Source: Prosapia bicincta | Taxonomy: Eukaryota; Arthropoda; Insecta; Hemiptera; Cercopidae | DNA length: 64,000 nt | Reading direction: 5' to 3' | NCBI GenBank assembly: GCA_036971475.1 | Contig: JBAIZL010000006.1 | Span: 2,686,001-2,750,000 of the forward strand | In this document: positions 38,838 through 49,013 of the stretch, one piece after another | Layout: each line of letters starts with the position of its first letter | Position numbering within the stretch: position 1 is the first letter of the stretch | Program-made: the position numbers and the translations under genes | The notes under the pieces: generated by a model | What the model was told of the DNA's origin: nothing | Seen by the model: only the letters and a program-made list of their open reading frames with translations | Database searches by the model: none

Positions 38838-38990
38838 TGAACGCGTCGACGGATATGTTAGAAGAAATCTGTCGTGTGGGTACGAACGAACGCGTCGACG
38901 GATATGTCAGAAGAAATCTGTCGTGTGGGTACGAACGTGCGAGTCGACGGATATGGCAGAAGAGATATGTCGTGTGGATATGAAAGCGCG
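38838..38990 (+). repeat. Minisatellite, three 49-bp units
   Basis: gtcgacggatatg recurs at 38845, 38894 and 38943, exactly 49 bp apart, each followed by tcgtgtgggta-like sequence. A fourth unit begins and breaks off. Confidence 0.85.
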
Positions 38991-39381
38991 CGTCCACAGT
39001 TTACAGGCAGGCAAGCAGAATCCGGTCTAACATCAAATTATTTGATACGTCATCCAGTGGCTCAACTAATGGCCGGGTGCTAGGTTTACTTCACTGTAAT
39101 TAGCCCTTCCGAGAAGCAAGTCAGGTTTTACGTGCGTAGTAATATTTCTAGTGGGAATCATAGGCTAATTGTTTTATAATGGAATCGCTTATAAATGACG
39201 ATTTCTTTAAGTTTTGCGAAACGTGTTTAGACAATGGCTATCTTTATTTCACAAATAGGTTTTCAAGGTTTTTTTATTAGGTAAGTTAAGACGTTTGGAG
39301 AGAAAGAAGAAAATTCATGGTAAAAAAAGAGACAATGAGGTTCGAATTGCGATAAAAGGCCAATAATCTTGCAATAAAGTC

Positions 39382-39483
<102 letters not shown>

Positions 39484-39654
39484 GTAGCCTATACCTTGCA
39501 TTATTCCTCATGATGTTGGATCTGTTTGCCAACAATGAGCTTTGAATAATAAATAATTCTTGTATTTGTATAAATTCTCAGTTGTTTTGATATAGACCTA
39601 TATAAATATATATATATATGTAAAATATCAAATAGGTTTTCCTGTTAGAATTAT

Positions 39655-39878
39655 TTTCAAGATTAAATAATATACACTAATTACAGGAATTAACTTATTG
39701 AATAATACACTCAAAGCTTTTCGTTGGTTGACATTACCAACATCCTCAGGAATTACTAAGAATCTAGTAATTCTTAGTAATTCCTGAGGATGTTGGTAAT
39801 GTCAACCAACGAAAAGCTTTGAGTGTATTATTCAATAAATTAATTCCTGTAATTAGTGTATATTGTTTAATCTTGAAT
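39655..39878. repeat. Foldback carrying hammerhead-like cores
   Basis: Arms of about 105 bp are inverted around 39765. Both arms carry the motif, one per strand. Confidence 0.88.
39784..39823 (+). ncRNA. Minimalist hammerhead-like motif
   Basis: Core CTGAGGA (39784-39790), extra T, stem II GTTGGT/ACCAAC (6 bp) with a 7-nt loop, GAA (39811-39813), palindromic stem III AAGCTT, H17 = T, then GAG pairing with TTC before the core. Stem I is short. The mirror copy lies at about 39715-39750 on the minus strand. Confidence 0.55.
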
Positions 39879-41570
39879 ATATATATATAAACTGCATACA
39901 ATAATTCCATGACAAATAAACTCCATCTTATGGTGTTACCATAAGTCGTACTGAATATAAGATTGAACCTAATGAATCAGTAAGAATTAACTTAGCCTAA
40001 TTGTTTTCATGTCACTGTCTTAGCTTTTCTCTTTTGCCCGCCTCAACCATATAGCTTCACCAACTGTGAAGATTTTTTAGGGTCACTGATTCTATTTAAA
40101 TATTTCGCGATAGGCAGAGAAAGATCTATGATTTCCTTGAGGTGGTATAAGATGAAAATGCTTTATTTAAAAGGAAAGTTAACATTTAGCTTTCTAAAAG
40201 AAATAAGTAGCCTATATATTTATTCTACCTTGAAAAAAAAAATTTTTTTTTAACATACTTTTATTATGCAACGAACTCACATAGCAATAATTTATAAAGT
40301 TGTTTGTCGTAATCGTCTTGAATTCACTGACTAAACTATAAGTAATTATTACTTAAGTAAGTGATACTTTAATGCTTACTTGCTGACGCGTTTCGAAATA
40401 ATCGTTTCATTTATGAACCTTTACTCGAGTAAGTAAATGATTACTTTTAGACTTCATATATATAAATTTCGTAAGCCGAATTTTGAGAGAAAATTTTGGG
40501 AGCTTAGAAAATCGTACAGAGCTGGGAGATGGCTCAAATTAAAGGTTTTGATGGGTAGGAGCAGGGAAAAATATAGGGTTTTCTCAATTTACAACATTTA
40601 TAGTGTTTTCAGAATCTTAAAGTTACCAAAAATCTCCATAAGAAATACATTGCAATGAAAAACAGCTGAGTATGATTTTCAAATATTTCAGCTGACAAAC
40701 GGCTGTACAAATATTATATTTGTAGCTACAAATAATGTTATATTATAACAGCTGCATACAAATATTTTAACAGCATTAAAGAATAATAATAACAAATATG
40801 AACTTGGGATCAAGTTTAGTTGATAGAGTACATCTTATGGTACTAGATATATTTGACAAGTGTATTAAATAAGAAATAATCTCTAGTTCTGGAAAAGGAA
40901 ACACCATATTTTTACCAAGAATTAAATTAATATCAATAGATTAGATCCTAACATGACATTTCAAACGAAAAGGAACAAATTTCCTTTAAGACTTACATTT
41001 TCAAAAACTATAAGTAAGGCTTCAACTCATCAAACCTGTTTTACACATGATCAAATTTATGTTGTACAAGTCGAGTGAAATCTCAAGTTGTGTTAAAGAT
41101 ACATATTGAAAATACGATGGGTGAAAAAAATCAAATTGTAAACAAAACATATATTTTATGAGGAAATTTTGTTAAGAAAAATTGAATTATATTAAATTAA
41201 CTTGTATTAAAAAATAAAATTACGATACAAAAGTTTAAAATTTGTTCCAATATGAATACGGGCATTTGCCTCTACAAGCCCCAAGTAATTTATAGTTTTG
41301 AAAATAAATATTAACAAAATATAACCATAAAATATTTTAATTTGACCAATTCTACAAAGCAAACCCACTCTTATTTTACTTATACACAATAAATTATGAC
41401 AATATATAAAGACTTGCCTGGAGTAGCATTTTCCTGTTGTGTAAATAAATATCGATTTGAAAGTTTTACAACAGCCTTCCTCCTTTAAACAAAAAATAAG
41501 TGCTACTATAGAAGTAAGTAAACAAATATTCTTTGAGCTTAGCTTGTGAAGTTATGTTAAAAACAAATAA
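39879..41570. other. Unassigned AT-rich DNA with a PLE-B end fragment
   Basis: 40305-40440 matches the PLE-B terminal region (cttgaattcactga ... ttacttgctgacgcgtttcg). The rest is unassigned; the 73-codon frame at 40437-40658 lacks a domain. Confidence 0.5.
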
Positions 41571-41606
41571 AAACATACACAAAACTCACAAATTATTCAT
41601 TTATTT

Positions 41607-41649
41607 ACTCATACGCGTTTCAATGACCAAGTCATCATCATCAGTGAGT
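41607..41649 (-). ncRNA. Minimalist hammerhead-like motif (left arm)
   Basis: Exact inverse of the motif at 41716-41758, with the same stems and core. Confidence 0.65.
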
Positions 41650-41715
41650 GTTACTACTACAAACTCTAACTTACAAGTTAGTTAGGGGTTGTAAGTTAGA
41701 GTTTGTAGTAGTAAC

Positions 41716-41758
41716 ACTCACTGATGATGATGACTTGGTCATTGAAACGCGTATGAGT
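41716..41758 (+). ncRNA. Minimalist hammerhead-like motif (right arm)
   Basis: This is the best-preserved example. Stem I ACTCA (41716-41720) pairs with TGAGT (41754-41758). The core is CTGATGA (41721-41727) plus an extra T. Stem II is GATGAC/GTCATT with a TTG loop. Then follow GAA (41744-41746), palindromic stem III ACGCGT (41747-41752) and H17 = A at 41753. Cleavage would be expected after 41753. Confidence 0.7.
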
Positions 41759-41923
41759 AAATAAATGAATAATTTGTGAGTTTTGTGTATGTTTTTATAG
41801 AAGTAAGTGTTTACATTTTACTATATGTTAACGTGTATAATCATAGTTGTCGTTGATTATGGAAACAAATAATGGAGTTTTCTTTGTTTTGATTTGGCAA
41901 ATCGATCGATAACATTTACATCG

Positions 41924-42193
41924 ATCACCTTAGAGTAGCAAAGAACATGTATGACTATTACAAGAACATCTACATTGATCACCTTAGAGTAGCAAAGAAC
42001 ATGTATGACTATTACAAGAACATCTACATTGATCACCTTAGAGTAGCAAAGAACATGTATGACTATTACAAGAACATCTACATTGATCACCTTAGAGTAG
42101 CAAAGAACATGTATGACTATTACAAGAACATCTACTTTGATCACCTTACAGTAGCAAAGAACATGTATGATTATTACAAGAACATCTACAAAC
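41924..42193 (+). repeat. Minisatellite, five 54-bp units
   Basis: Units beginning atcaccttagagtagcaaag start at 41924, 41978, 42032, 42086 and 42140. The first four are almost identical; the last has diverged. Because 54 is a multiple of three, both strands keep an open frame by chance. Confidence 0.95.
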
Positions 42194-43175
42194 TATTACA
42201 CATTTGATTATAACAGAAACATGAAAAAGCCTAACACTACTATAGTTACTATCACTCTCAAATCAGGAATAAAATAAATTTACAGTTATTAAATACCAAA
42301 ATTAAATTAAGCTCATTCTATAATATAATTCTATATTTGTACCTGACTCGCAAATCTACCGCATTTATTCAAACATAATCTCTGAGATGTAAACTTGATT
42401 ATTATATTATTTTTTAGCATACCCTATGTGTTGGATGTAATTTAATTTTTAGTTTTACATATTTAAAACAAATTGTTTTTGAATTGCAAACTGGTTTAGT
42501 TTAAGTAAACGACACTAGAGTCCGCTCACTGGTATTAGTAGGTTAAAGGTATTTTCTGTCGCCCGTCCTCGGTTCCAGTGGTGACGTTAATGGAGTTTTA
42601 CTATAACTGTATTCATCCCTCCATGTATTGCAACAGTGCTGCCAACTTAGGTCTTGTTTGTCTACTCCTGATAAATACAAGAAGATCGTATTTAACGAAA
42701 CTAGCTTTTGGGAATTGGCACAACATATGTAACAGCCATTTATAAGGGAAGTTCCGTTAGTAGGGCTTTCTCCTGACCGTATTCCAGACGTCTATTCGCG
42801 TACCTATGAGCGCGCGTTTGCCTTGAAGGCATAGTTGTACTGTAAGTCATAGTCACAAGCCTATCATTAGTCGTGTTGTGGGGTCGTAGGGTTGTTAAAG
42901 TTCTGAAGGTTATTGTAGCATTAAGAAGCTTAAATGTGAATATTCGTGTCTATATTTGTTTATTGTGTCAAGACTTACTGATTTTTAAGTGTCTATTGTA
43001 ATTAATGTATCGTGGAAAAATTCTTAAGAAACTTAGTGTTAATCCGAACACCAAATAAGCTACCCCGGGGAAATTTTATCCCCAATGTTGCTGAATCTCT
43101 CATGTGGAATACATTTAAACTTTATGCAGGTAATAAAGCGAGAGCTTAATTAAAATATTTATTACACTTTGTATT
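42194..43175. other. Unassigned DNA with a less AT-rich patch
   Basis: 42520-42900 is relatively rich in CpG and could be a promoter or an old element. It has a donor-like tgtaagt at about 42840 but no ORF. Confidence 0.35.
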
Positions 43176-43325
43176 AATTGATTCCATCTTCACGTAAGCT
43201 ACTTTTTTTTACTAAAAACACTTGTAAATATATTACACTTGTCTATAGTACCACTTACTTTTATGATTGTTGAGGCCGGCTGTTTCGGGAGGTTTGTCTC
43301 ATTGTCAATGAAGACAGTAACTTTA
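43176..43325. repeat. Repeat family A, copy 3 (left half)
   Basis: Left end (attgattccatcttcacgt) through the inner hairpin block (ggctgtttcgggagg, read on the minus strand as CCTCCCGAAACAGCC). The right half is missing. Confidence 0.75.
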
Positions 43326-44063
43326 GTTTGGTTTCAATTTCCATTTTAAATTAGCACCGTTTCGTTTTGATTGGTTTATTGATTAAATGAGTTTAAGAAA
43401 AGAGTTTGTACTTTTTTTAAATACAGGTCTACCTCATTCGAAGATTATTGAAAGTGAAATGGTTTTGCGGAGGTGTATTTAGGCTTTGCAAATAATATGG
43501 CCTAAAGACAACGTTCAGTATAAAGTGAACAATTTGCTAATTTTTATATTTAACTGTTTAAAGTTCTAGAATATCCGTCCAACCAAAATCTCCACAACAT
43601 GGAATATTCGCCCTAAAACAACAATTGTGAAATCGTATACTTTAATGTTCAAGATATACTTTAAACTTAAAAATGCCGAAGAAGCGTGGTTTTGAATTGA
43701 ATACAACGAAGCCAAAAGTTTTGAAGTGAAGCAACTCTACAAAAACCCATTGGATGGACATAAACATACAATTTAGCGTCAGTATAATTTACGTCAGTTT
43801 AATAGCGTCAGTATAAATTCCATTAGGTTACGCTATAAATCACCTCAAAGTGAATTAAATGACAACATGATCTCATATATCAGCTGATTTCATGTTATAG
43901 GTTATGATGTAAAACAACTGTTTTACACGTAGGTTGTTACATTATTTATTGAGCATTGTTAAAGGAAAGCCTATTATTAAATAGTTTTGGTCAGTTAATA
44001 AATATTATAATTTATTTAAATTTTAGTAAAACTCAATACAAATAAAATAACAATAAAATAAAT
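43326..44063. other. Unassigned AT-rich DNA
   Basis: 43860-43990 weakly resembles repeat family E. Nothing else was recognised. Confidence 0.4.
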
Positions 44064-44961
44064 TTTCTAGACCTTACCATCACCAAACACAACACCAGAC
44101 ATAAATTCAAAATATACAAAAAACCAACAACTACCGATATTGCCATACATAATACATCTAATCACACCACACAACACAAACACGCTACATTTAATCATAT
44201 GTTACTCCGTCTAATCAACATACCAATGCTACAGAAAGACTACGACGAAGAACTTAATACCATAAAATACATCGCTCAACAAAACGGCTACTAACACACA
44301 CTCATAGACAACATACTCAGAAAAATTAAACATAAACACCATCACACGGCCACGCAGATAAACCACACAAAAAACAACAAATACATATCCCTCACCTACC
44401 ACAACAAAAACACAGTCAAAGTAGCCTCCACATTCAAAAAACTCCATTACCAAATATCCTACAAAACAACAAACACTTTAAGACAATACATACAACCTTT
44501 TCAAAAAGAAACTGACAAATACAAACTCTCAGGCATTTACAAATTAACTTGTAACGATTGTCCCAGCTATTATATCGGCCAAACCGGCAATTCATTCTAT
44601 ACACTCTTCGAAGAACACATTACCCCCAAAGAAAAACAAACAAACGCTAAATCCAGCTACGCAAAACACCTACAAAACACCCAGCACACACACATACACA
44701 CACACACACACACCGACATACACGCTAATTTAAATGTTCTACACACATTAAAACAAAGTAAAAAAACTAATAACCTTAGAAAAATATGAAGTCTACAAAC
44801 ACTACGCAACAGATAAAGAAAACGTATTAAATGATCACACATACTTTGAAGCCAACAGCCTTTTCTTTTATATGACACACAACCAAAACAACCCACCCCA
44901 TTCCACAATCATAAATCCATTCCCGTTAGAGCCTTTACCGATGCCGCCAGTAGAGGGTTAG
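44064..44961 (+). pseudogene. PLE-B RT C-terminus and GIY-YIG endonuclease
   Basis: The frame from 44064 begins FLDLTITKHNTRHKFKIYKK, the end of a Penelope RT palm/thumb, and runs through QKDYDEELNTIKYIAQQNGY to one premature TAA (44292-44294). It continues to the GIY-YIG nuclease: SGIYKLTCNDCPSYYIGQTG (GIY codons from about 44532, YIG about 44571). After an in-frame (CA)n tract (44689-44713, poly His-Thr) a +1 shift is needed to read LEKYEVYKHYATDKENVLND to the terminal TAG at 44959-44961. One stop and one shift show the copy is dead but fairly young. The product would have made and inserted cDNA of the element. Confidence 0.85.
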
Positions 44962-45003
44962 CTTCGTTAAAGGAACGAATGTTTTGAAACGCGTCAGCAA
45001 GTA
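44962..45003 (+). ncRNA. Degenerate hammerhead-like motif of PLE-B
   Basis: Directly after the stop codon: a diverged core (TTCGTTAA region), stem II GGAAC/GTTTT with GAAT loop (two G-T wobbles), GAA, palindromic stem III ACGCGT, H17 = C. In the related copy at about 1493-1540, stem I TTTGC/GCAAA is visible. The core departs strongly from CTGANGA, so this family may not cleave. Confidence 0.4.
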
Positions 45004-45369
45004 AACAATTACGTATTCACTTAGTTGAGTATTTTTCAAATTAGTAAAATTAGTAGGTCAATACAAATAATTCAATATATCAATAATAATAAGTTATGTA
45101 TTTTTAATTCAATTTTTAAATGAAAACATTCGTAGGAGCATCTGGTAATAAATGTTTAGGTAATTTCTCATTACGCAAGTGAAATGTTTTTCTCAATTAA
45201 AATTTTTTGTAGTCGTGACTATAAACGTTTTTACTTGTCGGCGTTCCCTCGGCGCCAGAACCTAATTTTGTTCATATTGTACTTCCGGATTCACATAAAC
45301 TCTAATTCATTAAGCTAATGTTTTCGTAAAACCAAAAATATTCTATAGCTATTAAACGTATGCTATATT
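45004..45369. other. Unassigned AT-rich DNA
   Basis: The first 60 bp belong to the PLE-B tail. The rest is unassigned. Confidence 0.4.
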
Positions 45370-45600
45370 AGGCTACATTTGCCTACAGTAGCACTTAATT
45401 TTTTTATTATTGAAGACGGCCGTTTTTAGAGATTCATCCCATGTCCAATAATGAAATAAATCTCTCGAAACAGTCGTCCTTAATAATAAAAAAGTAAGTG
45501 CTACTGTAGGCAAGTGTAACATGTCAATATATACTCAAATGTTTTAGTGTAAAACTAGCAGCTCTACTGAAAATGGACCAAAAATATCATTGTAACTGTG
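45370..45600. repeat. Repeat family A, copy 4
   Basis: Both inner arms are present, with the centre near 45455. The left arm keeps the perfect palindrome acggccgt at the stem III position of the hammerhead-like core, where other copies have acagccgt. Confidence 0.75.
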
Positions 45601-46440
45601 CAGAGATTTAAATAGAAAGCTTTGCCGTATGGTGTAAGAACTTTAATCAGCAACTTCTAGATTTGAACACGTTGCTAAGACATCATTTCCTGGATCTGTC
45701 TGTGGTTTTACTTTACTGATTATTTAAATAACTTAAATTTCAAATTTACTTGTATTATTTTACTTCTCGAAATAACCCAAAGCATATTATTTGTCCTGTA
45801 CTTATTTAGCCCGTTCATTGATGACGTCATTACGTTTATCCAGGAAATGTTTTCGGGCTTTCATTGAGAGGAAAAGTGAAAGGCGGCCAGAGTTATGTAA
45901 ATACTTTATAGTACGCTCAGTAACAGTTGGGTTAGATTTTACAATATGAGGCGACAGAACGGGTTTGGTGTTGTTATCCTTGAAAGGACGCAATGTCAGA
46001 ATTAAAAAGCATCTTTAACAACTTAATAATTGTTGCATGTGACCTCGGGTGTGCAAGGTGCTGCGTGTGTGAAGCGGTTCCTTTGTGTTGAACTTGAGTA
46101 CTTTTTTACTCAGGAAAATCACCGTTTAGGAAGCGGTCTAGTGCATAAAGAAACTATTAGTTCATGACTTACTAACTACTACTGTAATACTTTTGGCTCC
46201 AGACAAGAATAATTTTGGAGAAATGTCGCAAAGCTCACCCGTTTCGCTTGTATAGCTTGATCAAAGTGAAATTAGTTAATAAGTGTTTCTTTAGTTTTGT
46301 TTGGAAAATATACCTAAATACATGAAATTATTCAAATTTATGTATGCCCAATTAATTTACTTTATTTCTAATTTTACTGTTAATAAAACTTTCGAACATC
46401 AAGTAATTTGTCACAAGTTAATACACACTCAATCTGTGTA

Positions 46441-46523
<83 letters not shown>

Positions 46524-47639
46524 TTAGACTTATTTAACATAGTCTCCTCCAAACGTCTTCGCTGAGCCTGCTACATTTTTATATATTTCTTACGATTTAA
46601 AAAAGGTCCGAAATAAAAAAAAATGAAAACTTGGTACAATATAAAGACAAAGTATAAAAAACGCGTAATTAATTCAGTTTTAATCATCTCTAAATCATAA
46701 AGGCTTTCCTTGTATTGTTTCCCCCCTAATTGTAGGCTTCTCCATTACTATAACCATTTGGGATTATAAGATTGCTAATAATTCCAAAACTATAACTCCT
46801 CATAATAAAAAAAAAACGGAAAAAAGAAGCGTTTATAAAATTGTCCACTATTTAAACGTTCTATTTCTCTATATGATAATTCTTCCCAAAATTTAAAACA
46901 AAAAACCGCAGATGAAAAAATAGATTTTTTTCCTTTCGTTTCGTATAAGTAACATCTTAATAATATTTCATTTTCAGATGTTTAAACCTATTTTTTTTCG
47001 AAAATAGGTACTAAAAGAATTATAATTTTTGTACACTTTTATATAATTGTGAAGATGAAAAATCATGATAGAAAACTCTTGTGAAAAATTTAAGGTCTAT
47101 ATATTCAAAATTTTATAAAGTATACGCGTATTTGATAAATAAATTTGATAAATTGCGTAAGTATACGCAAAATTTAAAAATAATTTTTTTGCTGATACAA
47201 AATCATTAGTTAATCGCCAATGGATGTAAAAACACACAGGTAATGAGGAATGTATTATGCATCCAAAATGTCCCTTTACAGCAACATTAAGCCCCCCCCC
47301 CCCAATCGCTAGACAAAACAAGAGCCTCCTCAATACACTCCTGACACAAACAAGCATGTCACATAGACTGCAGCAGTTTATGGCACTCTCAAGGTCTGTT
47401 TTGTCAAGAGAGTTCATTTACAAAGAAGTAATGTAAATCTAAGAAGTAATAAGGAGGGATTTTTTGAACACATTATGAAAAATTTATTCAGTGAAACTGG
47501 TTAAATGTGATTTTGAGAACATTATGAAGTACTTGAAACAGAACTTTTGCTGCTATAATGTAACGTAATTATAATGTAAAACAAGGTATAAAATATGTAC
47601 TTAGACAGCATAAACAAATAGAAAAACTTATTACACTTT
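45601..47639. other. Unassigned DNA with a small unassigned ORF
   Basis: A minus-strand frame at 45802-45993 (63 codons, ending KHFLDKRNDVINERAK) has a charged composition unlike its AT-rich surroundings, but no domain or splice context was found. A (GT)n microsatellite lies at 46443-46521. A poly-C run lies at about 47292-47302. Confidence 0.35.
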
Positions 47640-47775
47640 TGCTAATTCTTGCGACCAGACTTTTTTGTTAACTAAAAAATGTTAAATTGTTAACTTACAC
47701 TTGGAGGAAACGTTTTCATCTTACGACTTCTTCAGCCTCCTTAAGATTTCGACAAATAGAAAAATATACCAATAA
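47640..47775. repeat. Foldback remnant with hammerhead-like core
   Basis: It shares ttattacacttttgctaatt, the gcgaccagacttttttgtta block and cacttggaggaaacgttttc with the foldback at 52700-52860. Its inverted right end is lost. Confidence 0.7.
47703..47740 (-). ncRNA. Compact hammerhead-like motif (38 nt)
   Basis: Minus strand: stem I GGAGG/CCTCC (5 bp), core CTGAAGA, extra A, stem II GTC/GAT with a GTAA (GNRA-type) tetraloop, GAA, palindromic stem III AACGTT, H17 = T. Every segment is present in 38 nt. The related copy near 52786-52823 has GAA changed to CAA. Confidence 0.6.
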
Positions 47776-47859
47776 CGTTGATTGTCCAGGCTGCATAGTG
47801 ATGATAGGTATGTTTTACATGATTTTTACTTTAACTAATTTGACTAACACTTGTAAATA

Positions 47860-48744
47860 CAGTAAACTCCCGATTATCCGTGGGTGGATTAACCGGTTTG
47901 CGGATTATCCGGGGTCTGCCATTGTTTTACAAATATCCAATTTTTATTCCAATCAGATTCATGTGTTTAAATTTCCAAACGGTGAATTACGACGTAAATA
48001 CAGTACATATAAGGCTTAATAGAAGTTAAGATGAATTGAATAGATATGTAAATATGTACGTACTAATTTTTACATTGAAAGGGAAGAATTCCGACGCGGG
48101 CCAGCGTAATAAAAGGGGCAAGCAGACTACTGTATATGAGACAATGACAAAATGCTTGGACGCCCGAAAACGTAATGTGTATCATAAGATTGTAAACAAA
48201 TGTCAGCTAATCTCGGCTATAAATAGTCTAGGACGTGACAAATGCATTATCCATGTCTGTCATATACATTATCGATCTTTATGGCTTTGTGACACAAGTA
48301 GACACTGTGCCACAAAATGGTTCTCAAGAAACTTAGATCGCACATTAAAGCTAAATCAATGCTCACAAAAAAAAAAAAACAGACGAAAGTGACAGATTTT
48401 TTTGTTAAAAAGTGAAAGTATTATGTGTAAAGGAAATTACATATGTACATACATACTTACTTTTGACATATACTTATGTATGTATTGTAAATAGTTAGAC
48501 ATATAAATGTACATGTTATAATCCGTCAAATACATCGACATTTTAAATTATTTTCTGTATTTATTTTGTCCTCTAAAGATTATTTGTAAATTGCATTAAC
48601 CGTAGTCATTATTTGTGTAACTTATGGTATAATAATCGATTACCGATCGTTTTGCGTATTCTTTGTTCCTAGCGGATTATCTGACGAATTCGTTATCCGG
48701 CGTTGCCGGGCCACCCTATTCCATGGATAATCGGGAGTTGACTA
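47860..48744 (+). mobile_element. Tigger/pogo-like transposon, internally deleted
   Basis: Ends cagtaaactcccgattatcc and its inverse (ggataatcgggagttgact) are flanked by TA (47858-47859 and 48745-48746). It splits a family A repeat: cacttgtaaata stands before it and tattgataaacttgcctata follows. Inside, both ends of a Tigger-type transposase remain. Confidence 0.8.
48060..48402 (+). pseudogene. Tigger transposase remnant
   Basis: Near the start one frame reads LKGKNSDAGQRNKRGKQ, resembling the N-terminus of Tigger/jerky-type pogo transposases (KRKNSDAG). Near 48360-48395 another frame reads KKKQTKVTDFFVKK then stop, matching their C-terminal QTKITDFF signature. The CENP-B DNA-binding and DDE domains between them are gone. 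It lies just inside the TIRs as expected for a deletion derivative. Confidence 0.65.
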
Positions 48745-49013
48745 TATTGATAAACTTGCCTATAGTAGCACTTACTTATATTTGTTGAGGACTGCCGTTT
48801 TGGGAAATGTGTCCTATTGTCAACTCAGACCTTGCAACTCAAGTTACTCAGAGTTATATACTTAAGTATACTCACAGTTGTCTGAGTCGACAATGGGACA
48901 CATCTCCCGAAACAGTTGTCCTCAACAAATATAAGTAGGTGCTACTATAGGCAAATTTATTAATATTTACAAGTGTTAGTGAAAACTAGGAGCTCACGTG
49001 GAGATGGAATCAA
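48745..49013. repeat. Repeat family A, copy 5 (right part)
   Basis: The most complete family A foldback. It resumes after the Tigger insertion and ends with agctcacgtggagatggaat. The right arm holds the hairpin GGGA/TCCC (48895-48908) followed by GAA and ACAGTTGT; the preceding core is TCGACAA. Confidence 0.85.

Larger units (their letters stand above)
41571..41798. repeat. Near-perfect foldback carrying hammerhead-like cores
   Basis: Arms of about 108 bp (aacatacacaaaactcacaa to its inverse) are essentially identical. A complete hammerhead-like motif sits on each strand. Confidence 0.92.
44064..45003 (+). mobile_element. Penelope-like element PLE-B, 5'-truncated
   Basis: This is the best PLE-B copy: the end of the reverse transcriptase, a connector, the GIY-YIG endonuclease, and a short 3' end holding a hammerhead-like motif immediately after the stop codon. 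It is 5'-truncated at about 44064, where the homologous frame starts abruptly. Other pieces of the family lie at 1368-1556, 11090-11165, 28560-28930, 29447-30050, 40305-40440 and about 50900-51060. Confidence 0.85.

Noticed and set aside
45802..45993. 63-codon minus-strand ORF as a gene
   Set aside because: Charged composition is suggestive, but there is no domain, no splice partner and no promoter evidence; it is left as an unassigned ORF.
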